Positions 6,093 through 10,555 of a DNA stretch of 10,555 bases are shown piece by piece (position 1 is the stretch's first letter; every line of letters starts with the position of its first letter). The notes under the pieces were generated by a model. That model was given only the letters and a program-made list of their open reading frames with translations, was not told the DNA's origin and ran no database searches. Source of the DNA: Bacillota bacterium. Its GTDB lineage: Bacteria > Bacillota > Bacilli > Paenibacillales > NBRC-103111. Made by a program: the position numbers and the translations under genes. The stretch spans positions 1-10,555 of the forward strand of contig JAEWAA010000290.1 of assembly GCA_023391955.1 (NCBI GenBank), written 5' to 3'.

Positions 6093-7544
6093 ATGATGAA
6101 CCCCATCGTAACCAGATTTGCACCAAGCCCAACCGGCTACATGCATATCGGCAACCTGAGAACCGCTTTATACGCCTATCTGCTGGCCAAGTCCAAAGGA
6201 GGCACCTTCATTCTCCGGATCGAGGATACGGACCGTGAACGGCTGGTGGATCAAGCTGTCCAGGTCATCTATGACACCTTGAACCTGGCGGGATTGCACC
6301 ACGATGAAGGCCCCGATATCGGCGGCAGCCGCGGGCCTTACGTGCAGAGCGAACGCAAAGACATTTACCTGGAGCAAGCCCGCAAGCTGGTGGAGAACGG
6401 CCATGCGTACTATTGCTTCTGCGATAAGGAACGCCTCTCCTCTCTCCAAGGGGAAAACGGTTCAGGCGGCTATGACCGCCATTGCCGCAGCTTGTCCCAA
6501 GCCGAGGTTGAAGCCAAGCTGGCTGCCGGCCTGCCGTATGTCATCCGCCAGAAGAATCCTTTGACCGGCACAACCTCCTATACGGACACGGTATTCGGCG
6601 AAATCTCCATTGACAATGCGGAGCTTCAGGATGCAGTCCTGATCAAAGCCGACGGTTATCCTACATACAATCTGGCCAACGTAGTGGATGACCATCTGAT
6701 GGATATTACCCATGTGGTCCGCGGCTCCGAGTATGTAACCTCCACCCCTCTGTATGTGCAGCTGTACAGCATGTTCGGCTGGGAAACGCCGATCTTCGTA
6801 CATTTGCCGCTCATTATGGGCCGGAATGAAGACGGCTCGGTGTCCAAGCTCTCCAAGCGCCACGGCTCTGTCAGCTTCCAGGATCTGGTGGAGGACGGCT
6901 ACCTGCCCGAAGCCATCATTAACTACATTGCGCTTCTCGGCTGGAGCCCGGGGAATACCAATGAAGAGTTCTTCAACCTGGAGGATCTGTCTCGTGTATT
7001 CAGTGTGGACACCATCAACAAGTCCCCGGCTGTATTCGACTATGATAAGCTTCTCTGGTTCAACAGCGCTTATATCCGCAAGCTGCCTGCTGACGCCTTC
7101 CGTAACTTGGCCGCTCCGTACCTGGAGAAAGCCATTACCAAGCCGGAAATCAACAAGGACAAGCTCCTTACCCTGATCCAGTCCCGTCTGGAGAAGTTTT
7201 CCCAGATCCCGGAGATGGTCGCCTTCTTCGAAGCCATGCCGGAGCTGGATGTGGAGCTGTTCGTCAACAAGAAGAACAAGGTCACTGCCGAGCTGGCCAA
7301 GGAGCTGCTCCCCACCATCATCGAATCGCTGGAATCGGCAGATGTCTGGGAAAACGATGCTCTGTTCGAACGTTTGAAGAACCTGAGTGAAGCCGCCGGC
7401 GTCAAGGCCGGAGCCTTGATGTGGGTAGCCCGTGTGGCCGTTTCCGGCCTCATGAACACGCCCGGAGGCGCCACCGACATTCTGGAGATTATCGGCAAGG
7501 CCGAGGCTCTGAGCCGTCTGAAGGCAAGCCTGGCACGGCTGTAG
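6093..7544 (+). CDS. gltX: Glutamyl-tRNA synthetase (glutamate--tRNA ligase)
   Basis: This class I aminoacyl-tRNA synthetase joins glutamate to tRNA-Glu; in Bacilli the enzyme usually also charges tRNA-Gln for later conversion by GatCAB. Its 483 residues equal the normal bacillal length. The HIGH-type motif is H-I-G-N at 18-21 within F-A-P-S-P-T-G-Y-M-H-I-G-N. The KMSKS-type motif is K-L-S-K-R at 252-256. C108-x-C110 and the Y-D-R-H-C group at 127-131 match the zinc site of the acceptor-binding insertion. R-I-E-D-T-D at 42-47 is conserved. The C-terminal anticodon-binding region is complete. It has its own promoter and a strong terminator, so it is monocistronic. In many Bacillales gltX lies with cysE and cysS; here it does not, so it could be a second copy. 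Confidence 0.96.
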   Translation: MMNPIVTRFAPSPTGYMHIGNLRTALYAYLLAKSKGGTFILRIEDTDRERLVDQAVQVIYDTLNLAGLHHDEGPDIGGSRGPYVQSERKDIYLEQARKLVENGHAYYCFCDKERLSSLQGENGSGGYDRHCRSLSQAEVEAKLAAGLPYVIRQKNPLTGTTSYTDTVFGEISIDNAELQDAVLIKADGYPTYNLANVVDDHLMDITHVVRGSEYVTSTPLYVQLYSMFGWETPIFVHLPLIMGRNEDGSVSKLSKRHGSVSFQDLVEDGYLPEAIINYIALLGWSPGNTNEEFFNLEDLSRVFSVDTINKSPAVFDYDKLLWFNSAYIRKLPADAFRNLAAPYLEKAITKPEINKDKLLTLIQSRLEKFSQIPEMVAFFEAMPELDVELFVNKKNKVTAELAKELLPTIIESLESADVWENDALFERLKNLSEAAGVKAGALMWVARVAVSGLMNTPGGATDILEIIGKAEALSRLKASLARL

Positions 7545-7556
7545 AAAAAACACAAC

Positions 7557-7602
7557 ACGGCACCCCCTTTGGGAAAGCTTTTCCCGGGAGGTGCCGTTTT
7601 TT
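7557..7602. terminator. Bidirectional terminator between gltX and the amidase gene
   Basis: ACGGCACC (7557-7564) pairs with GGTGCCGT (7590-7597). Inside, CCC pairs with GGG and GGGAAA with TTTCCC around a GCT loop. T6 follows on the plus strand, and an A-run at 7545-7550 gives a U tract in the minus direction. Confidence 0.92.
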
Positions 7603-7621
7603 ACTGGCGTGGTGGAGGTTA

Positions 7622-8395
7622 TTACCCAAGCAGGCCCTTGCGGTTCAGAATGGTCAGAAAACGGTAGAAGTCAAAGGAGCCTCCCTGCGGAGTATCAATC
7701 AGCCCCTGGGCGACTGCTTTGTTGACCGCTTCCTGCGCCCATTCGGGTATGCCCGGAAGATGCTCTACAGCCTCCAGCGCCGCCACTCTCGCTTCCAACT
7801 GCGCCTTTTGCGCTTCCAATGCCGTTAAACGGGCAAGCAGCTCTTCCATCTCCTCATCTCCTATCTCCGGCTCAGCCAGGGTTTGGTACAGCCGGGCCCA
7901 AGGAAATTTCGGCCCCGGACAGTCCGGCTTCTGGACCGGATTGATTTGGTAATGCCCCAACACATGGTACGTGTCCAGCGGAAAATCCCTCTGCCAGGTA
8001 TCCCGGATGATCTTCCGGATATGCCGGTGCAGCCAGACGGAGGATTGGAATTGGGCTTCCGTCAGATTTCCGTCAGTTCCTTCGTGTTCGATGGCAACGG
8101 TATATAGATTCGGATTCATATTCATATCATGCACGACTTGGGCTGTCGCTCTGGCAAATTGCGATTGCGGAATCCCGTTGGCCCAGGCCATCCGGTCTAC
8201 AGCCACATACTGATGGATCCTGCCGTCCCGGGCCACCCCGAAATGGGCGGAGGAAACCTGGTTGCCGGGGTCGGTAAACCAATTGTCCATGCTGCTCATG
8301 GTGCCTGCCGAAATATGGTTGACGATGACAAAAGGAACGATCCCGTTGCGCGGGCTGGAGTTGGTATGCTGATTGCCTTTCCAGACGATGTCCAT
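7622..8395 (-). CDS. N-acetylmuramoyl-L-alanine amidase, AmpD/endolysin type (Amidase_2)
   Basis: This 257-residue zinc amidase should cut the bond between MurNAc and L-Ala in peptidoglycan. The Amidase_2 domain covers about residues 1-170. Likely zinc ligands by comparison with AmpD are H27 (V-N-H-I-S-A-G), H148 (G-H-Y-Q-I-N-P) and D158 in K156-P-D-C-P-G-P-K-F-P-W, with K156 as the catalytic lysine. A heptad-rich linker (about 181-211, E-E-M-E-E-L-L-A-R-L-T-A-L-E-A-Q-K-A-Q-L) is probably a coiled coil. The C-terminal ~40 residues (P-E-W-A-Q-E-A-V ... G-G-S-F-D-F-Y-R-F-L-T-I-L-N-R-K-G-L-L) resemble the tail of Paenibacillus phage endolysins. There is no signal peptide, which fits an endolysin rather than a secreted autolysin, but no holin or other phage gene is nearby. 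The ATG at 8395 is preferred over an upstream TTG because of its ribosome binding site. Confidence 0.9.
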   Translation of the reverse strand: MDIVWKGNQHTNSSPRNGIVPFVIVNHISAGTMSSMDNWFTDPGNQVSSAHFGVARDGRIHQYVAVDRMAWANGIPQSQFARATAQVVHDMNMNPNLYTVAIEHEGTDGNLTEAQFQSSVWLHRHIRKIIRDTWQRDFPLDTYHVLGHYQINPVQKPDCPGPKFPWARLYQTLAEPEIGDEEMEELLARLTALEAQKAQLEARVAALEAVEHLPGIPEWAQEAVNKAVAQGLIDTPQGGSFDFYRFLTILNRKGLLG

Positions 8396-8401
8396 GCCGA
8401 T

Positions 8402-8410
8402 CCCCCTCTC
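8402..8410 (-). promoter_or_regulatory. Ribosome binding site of the amidase gene
   Basis: GAGAGGGGG on the minus strand sits 6 bases before the ATG at 8395. An in-frame TTG at 8425 would add 10 residues but has no such site ahead of it. Confidence 0.7.
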
Positions 8411-8486
8411 CGGCGTTTGATACAACCAGTCTATTCGGGCGCAGCCGGATTAGTCCGGGCTTTTCAGGCTTTCCAGCAACAACCGC

Positions 8487-8516
8487 TTGATCTGCCGGAC
8501 ACCTATCCGTTACAAT
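8487..8516 (+). promoter_or_regulatory. Putative SigA-type promoter of the Spo0E-like gene
   Basis: TTGATC (8487-8492), an 18-bp spacer and TACAAT (8511-8516). It lies 69 bases before the start codon. No clear Spo0A box was seen. Confidence 0.55.
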
Positions 8517-8585
8517 TAATTAGCAGCTTACATAATCCAACAAATAGCACTTTATCCAACAACGTTCTTTCGTGGAGGACAACGA

Positions 8586-8762
8586 ATGCAGCCTTTACCC
8601 AACAAACTTGATGTTGAAATCTGCGAATTGAAAAAGCTGCTGGTCCATCTCGCCGAACAGAACCAGTTTAACCTTCTGGATCCCCGGGTGCTTGCCCTGA
8701 GCCAGCGTCTGGATATTCTGATTGTACAGGAGATGAAACGGCAGCGGTTAGGCATTACATAG
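8586..8762 (+). CDS. Spo0E-family aspartyl-phosphate phosphatase (58 residues)
   Basis: The reading frame encodes M-Q-P-L-P-N-K-L-D-V-E-I-C-E-L-K-K-L-L-V and so on, ending R-L-G-I-T. The core L-A-L-S-Q-R-L-D-I-L-I-V-Q-E at residues 36-49 contains the family signature S-Q-x-L-D. In B. subtilis such proteins (Spo0E, YnzD, YisI) remove phosphate from Spo0A~P and so hold back sporulation; the fold is a two-helix hairpin, which fits two helices here around L-D-P-R. GGAGG at 8574-8578 sits 7 bases before the ATG, a strong site. It has its own promoter and a modest terminator, and is divergent from the amidase gene. It is short enough to be missed by length filters. Which response regulator it acts on is inferred from the family. 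Confidence 0.88.
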   Translation: MQPLPNKLDVEICELKKLLVHLAEQNQFNLLDPRVLALSQRLDILIVQEMKRQRLGIT

Positions 8763-8790
8763 AATTCCATAAGGTTCCGACTCGTGTATG

Positions 8791-8816
8791 CCGCCTGATA
8801 GGCGGTTTATTTTTGT
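8791..8816 (+). terminator. Short intrinsic terminator of the Spo0E-like gene
   Basis: CCGCC (8791-8795), loop TGATA, GGCGG (8801-8805), then TTTATTTTTG. The stem is only five to six pairs but GC-only, with a T-rich tail. Confidence 0.55.
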
Positions 8817-8835
8817 TTTCCAAGATTGAAGCCGG

Positions 8836-9045
8836 CTACTTGTAGCCTTTGCCCCGGGTCAGAATACAGGGCACCCCGATGCCGACGGAGCCGGGCTCAT
8901 TCATGTGCTCCACATACCGTAACCCGCGGGAGCAAGGGGTTTTGCAGGACCGGCAGGTATCGGAGGTGACTACCTTCATATTGAAGCGGTTCCGGTCAAG
9001 ACTGGAGGGCGGGTCATTCTTTTTGGCGGTTTTGTTCTTGGACAT
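8836..9045 (-). CDS. Small four-cysteine protein, probable zinc binding, unknown function
   Basis: This 69-residue basic protein has a K/N-rich start (M-S-K-N-K-T-A-K-K-N-D) and a compact core. Four cysteines lie at 31, 34, 38 and 60, as C-R-S-C-K-T-P-C and G-V-P-C-I-L-T-R-G-K, a spacing that could bind one zinc ion. I have a weak memory of similar short proteins in Bacillales but no function. The ribosome binding site is poor (GGTGG, 6 bases before the ATG). A possible promoter, TTGAAC with TATAGT, has a 19-bp spacer, so it is doubtful. The plus-strand frame at 8849-9193 opposite looks like a shadow, since it has no ribosome binding site or family-like pattern. The gene lies downstream of tRNA-Thr on the same strand but beyond that gene's terminator. 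Confidence 0.7.
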   Translation of the reverse strand: MSKNKTAKKNDPPSSLDRNRFNMKVVTSDTCRSCKTPCSRGLRYVEHMNEPGSVGIGVPCILTRGKGYK

Positions 9046-9139
9046 GCTTATCCACCGACCTTTCGTAGGGGTGCCTTCACGAGGCTATAGCGTAGAATAC
9101 TATATGCCCGCCCGCGGCCGGTGGTTCAAGGGTGCGCCT

Positions 9140-9184
9140 AAAAAAATCCGCCTGCATTTCCCAAAAAGGGAGAAGCAAGCGGAT
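9140..9184 (-). terminator. Intrinsic terminator of tRNA-Thr
   Basis: On the minus strand ATCCGC (9179-9184) pairs with GCGGAT (9146-9151). A U-G pair and U-A, G-C, C-G pairs extend the stem and CCC/GGG closes the inner part. Seven T follow. It starts 10 bases past the tRNA. Confidence 0.88.
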
Positions 9185-9193
9185 GTGTGGTAG

Positions 9194-9264
9194 TGCCGAG
9201 TAGCAGAATCGAACTGCTAATTGTGCATTACGAGTGCACTGTTATACCATTTAACTAACTCGGC
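9194..9264 (-). tRNA. tRNA-Thr(CGT)
   Basis: A full cloverleaf of 71 bases is drawn on the minus strand. The acceptor stem is GCCGAGT/ACTCGGC with A73. The D stem is GTTA/TAAC with a 7-base loop AATGGTA that keeps A14, A15 and the GG pair. The anticodon stem is GTGCA/TGCAC with loop CTCGTAA. The variable region is AATT and the T arm is AGCAG-TTCGATT-CTGCT. The anticodon CGT (plus-strand 9230-9232) reads ACG, threonine; G1-C72, C2-G71 and the G35-U36 pair agree with Thr identity. No CCA is encoded. It is solitary, with its own strong promoter and terminator. The D arm is unusually AT-rich and the D-loop and variable region are minimal compared with common Bacillales tRNA-Thr genes. Confidence 0.93.
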
Positions 9265-9283
9265 AAAAACAACGGTAAAAAGA

Positions 9284-9312
9284 ATTATAGTACAACAAAT
9301 CCCATTTTTCAA
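9284..9312 (-). promoter_or_regulatory. Strong SigA-type promoter of tRNA-Thr
   Basis: On the minus strand TTGAAA (9307-9312), a 17-bp spacer and a perfect TATAAT (9284-9289). The tRNA begins about 20 bases after the -10. The -35 lies within the inverted repeat at 9301-9316. Confidence 0.85.
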
Positions 9313-9316
9313 TGGG
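9301..9316. repeat. Inverted repeat over the -35 of the tRNA-Thr promoter
   Basis: CCCATT (9301-9306), TTTC, AATGGG (9311-9316). On the minus strand the spacer is GAAA. The plus strand continues TTTTATAAA, so it could also end transcripts coming from the left, but no plus-strand gene precedes it. Confidence 0.5.
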
Positions 9317-9370
9317 TTTTATAAAGTTTTTAACCGGTGCCAGAATCGCCTTACGTGTACATGTTGTGTA

Positions 9371-9538
9371 TGATTTTTCGAGCATAATTGCCGGGGATAG
9401 GGCTGTTTAGGAAGGTTATATATGATTTTTCAAGCTTAATCCGGCGCATGAGGCTGGTTGCGGGCTTTTATATATGATTTTTCATATACAATGGCCGAGT
9501 TCGGGGGGTTACCGGTGATTTATAGTTGGTTTCTCGAG
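9371..9538. repeat. Array of degenerate 52-bp direct repeats, three clear copies plus one partial
   Basis: TGATTTTTC occurs at 9371, 9423 and 9475, exactly 52 bp apart, and a diverged version (TGGTTTCTCGAG) starts at 9527, again 52 bp on. The three full units align without gaps: AAT at unit positions 16-18, GG at 30-31, GG at 40-41 and TTATA or TTTATA near 45-50 are shared, while the GC-rich positions between vary. Copy 3 opens a perfect inverted repeat TATATGA-TTTT-TCATATA (9471-9488). The array lies between the divergent promoters of tRNA-Thr and argS. No open reading frame or stable RNA fold was recognised in it. Function unknown. Confidence 0.75.
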
Positions 9539-9569
9539 TTCACGGTTAGAAAAAGTCCCCCCCGGGGTC

Positions 9570-9598
9570 TTGCGGCGAGCGATGGCAGCTGCTATAAT
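9570..9598 (+). promoter_or_regulatory. SigA-type promoter of the T-box/argS unit
   Basis: TTGCGG (9570-9575), a 17-bp spacer and a perfect TATAAT (9593-9598). A C7-G4 tract at 9557-9567 lies 2 bp ahead of the -35. Transcription would begin near 9605, just ahead of T-box stem I. Confidence 0.75.
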
Positions 9599-9609
9599 GG
9601 GTCCAATAT

Positions 9610-9845
9610 TTTCAATATCTGTGAAATGGAAGAGTAGCATTCGGGCAGGCAGTCCCAGCGAGCCGGAGATGGTGGAACCCGGTACGCCTCCCTCATGCGA
9701 ACGGGCCCATGAGATGGATTCCTCCAGCGGAATCCCGGTAAAACCGTTATCTTTGTCCGAGTGGCTTCCCTTAAGCGGGAGGCAATAAGAGTGGTACCGC
9801 GAATGCGTCAGCTTTCGTCTCTTTGATGGAGACGAAGGCTTTTTT
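9610..9845 (+). promoter_or_regulatory. T-box riboswitch, specifier CGG (Arg)
   Basis: This leader RNA reads the charging state of a tRNA and, when it is uncharged, prevents early termination. Stem I can be drawn: ATGG (9626-9629) with CCAT (9707-9710); the specifier loop; GCAT (9637-9640) with ATGC (9695-9698); GGG and AGGC with CCC and GCCT; and an apical part AGCGAGCCGG ... GATGGTGGAACCCGG with the usual conserved loops. AAGAGTA forms the 5' side of the specifier loop. On its 3' side GAA is followed by CGG (9702-9704), an arginine codon, which agrees with argS downstream. The T-box sequence AGAGTGGTACCGCG is at 9788-9801 and contains the TGGT that pairs with the tRNA acceptor end. The terminator follows. 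The specifier choice is inference from position and the downstream gene. Confidence 0.92.
9810..9845 (+). terminator. T-box regulated terminator of argS
   Basis: AGCTTTCGTCTC (9810-9821), loop TTTGATG, GAGACGAAGGCT (9829-9840), then a run of T. The 12-bp stem has one G-U pair. In the antiterminated state the T-box sequence would instead pair with bases just after it. Confidence 0.9.
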
Positions 9846-9889
9846 GTTTACGCAGAAACGAGAATGGAACCAATTGTGGAGGTGGCGGC

Positions 9890-10555
9890 ATGGGCATGTT
9901 AGGTCAAAAGGTCAGAGCGTCTGTGGAAAATGGGGTGAAGCTGCTGCTGCGGGAGACCGGGGATGGAAGCTTGACCGGAGCCGGGGAGCTGCGGCTAACT
10001 GTTGAGCAGCCCGGACAGCTGAAGCATGGGGATTATGCAACCAATGCTCCCCTCCAGTTGGCCAAGCGGCTGCGCCTTCCTCCGATGAAGCTGGCGGAAG
10101 AGCTGGCCGCACTCCTGCGGCTGGACCCGTGGCTTGGCCGCATCATGGCCCGGATTGAAACCGCGCCTCCCGGGTTTGTAAATTTCTATGTAGACTGGCG
10201 GGAAATGGGCCGGCTCCTCCTTCACCCTTCCCCCTGCCCCATCCGGGAAAGTGATTATTGAACACACCAGTATAAATCCTAACAAAAGCGCGCACGTTGG
10301 CCACCTCCGCAACTCCTGCATCGGGGATACCCTGGGCAGATTGCTGAAGCGGCTGGGCCACCAGGTGGAGATCCACAACTACATCGACGACTTGGGCAAC
10401 CAGCTGGCGGATACGATGGTGGGACTTCTCCATCTGCCCATGAAGGGGACGCAGCAGCGCTTTGGGGATTACTGCTGGGATCTGTATGCGGCAATAAACC
10501 GCAGGTACCAGGAGGAGCCGGGGTTTACAGAGGAGCGGAGCCGTGTGCTCTATGC
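9890..10555 (+). pseudogene. argS: Arginyl-tRNA synthetase, frameshifted after the N-terminal domain and cut by the window end
   Basis: The gene starts at ATG 9890 with GGAGG 7 bases ahead. Frame 1 (to a TGA at 10259-10261) gives the N-terminal ArgRS domain: H-G-D-Y-A-T-N-A-P-L-Q-L-A-K near residue 46 and P-P-G-F-V-N-F-Y-V-D-W near 91, both typical. From 10251, in the +1 frame, the catalytic domain continues at once: V-I-I-E-H-T-S-I-N-P-N-K-S-A-H-V-G-H-L-R-N, with the HIGH motif H-V-G-H at 10293-10304, and then H-N-Y-I-D-D-L-G-N-Q-L-A-D to the window end. One extra base explains the break: removing one C from the five at 10230-10234 joins the frames as H-P-S-P-A-P-S-G-K-V-I-I-E. The region downstream of the break shows no decay. 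It may be a sequencing error, a recent mutation or programmed frameshifting. The I-N-P-N-K type differs from the main B. subtilis ArgS. Confidence 0.85.

Noticed and set aside
6462..7553. Long minus-strand open frame of 363 codons opposite gltX
   Set aside because: It is antisense to a fully conserved synthetase, has no ribosome binding site and a low-complexity translation typical of a shadow frame in GC-rich DNA.
8396..8425. TTG start for the amidase at 8425
   Set aside because: No ribosome binding site precedes it, while the ATG at 8395 has GAGAGGGGG at 6 bases.
8445..8458. Small hairpin CCGGA-TTAG-TCCGG followed by TTTT
   Set aside because: It would terminate plus-strand transcription, but no plus-strand gene lies upstream. 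It sits between two divergent genes and is probably incidental.
9048..9056. TTATCCACC, one mismatch from a DnaA box
   Set aside because: It is a single copy with no cluster and no AT-rich unwinding region, so it is not evidence of an origin.
8849..9193. 114-codon plus-strand frame opposite the four-cysteine gene
   Set aside because: It has no ribosome binding site, its translation has no family-like pattern, and it runs into the tRNA terminator and tRNA end.
9371..9538. CRISPR array
   Set aside because: The shared block is only about 9-16 bp within each 52-bp unit and the remainder is itself weakly conserved. No palindromic 25-37 bp repeat and no cas genes are present.
9570..9788. 72-codon plus-strand frame in the argS leader
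   Set aside because: It starts in the promoter -35 and runs through the T-box structure; the sequence is explained by the RNA element.

Overview
The window reads as chromosomal DNA of a spore-forming, low-G+C-phylum bacterium of moderately high GC, most likely a Paenibacillus or close relative. The reasons are a Bacillus-type SpeA arginine decarboxylase, a Spo0E-family sporulation phosphatase, DUF1292 and DUF1885-like small proteins, a secreted protein with a copper-amine-oxidase-like 'stalk' domain, strong GGAGG ribosome binding sites throughout, and a T-box leader in front of a tRNA synthetase. The assignment is inference from protein families.

Layout. 2-1929 (+): the end of an ABC exporter operon (ATPase tail, ABC-2 permease overlapping it by ATGA, then a TetR regulator that probably starts at TTG), closed by a terminator. 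2157-3629 (+): speA with its own promoter and terminator. 3762-4181 (+): a DUF1885-like protein. It converges on 4253-4555 (-, DUF1292 with a His/Cys-rich N-terminus); the two share one hairpin. 4636-5130 (-): an unrecognised acidic protein. 5262-5873 (-): the secreted stalk-domain protein. 6093-7544 (+): a monocistronic gltX, converging on 7622-8395 (-), an endolysin-like AmpD-type amidase. 8586-8762 (+): a 58-residue Spo0E-type phosphatase. 8836-9045 (-): a small four-cysteine protein. 9194-9264 (-): a solitary tRNA-Thr(CGT). 9265-9889 is protein-free. It holds the tRNA promoter, an array of three to four degenerate 52-bp direct repeats, the argS promoter and a T-box riboswitch with Arg specifier CGG. 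9890-10555 (+): argS, interrupted by an apparent +1 frameshift and cut by the window end.

How the parts work together. Several genes concern translation (gltX, tRNA-Thr, T-box/argS). The T-box would raise argS expression when uncharged tRNA-Arg(CCG) accumulates. SpeA also consumes arginine, making agmatine for polyamine synthesis, but nothing shows that the two are co-regulated. The exporter operon is probably autoregulated by its TetR protein. The other genes look like independent single-gene units.

The least explained structure is the repeat array at 9371-9538. Its copies align without gaps at an exact 52-bp period, close to five helical turns, and one copy contains a perfect 7-bp inverted repeat. 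The argS frameshift at a run of five C residues is the other point that most needs checking.
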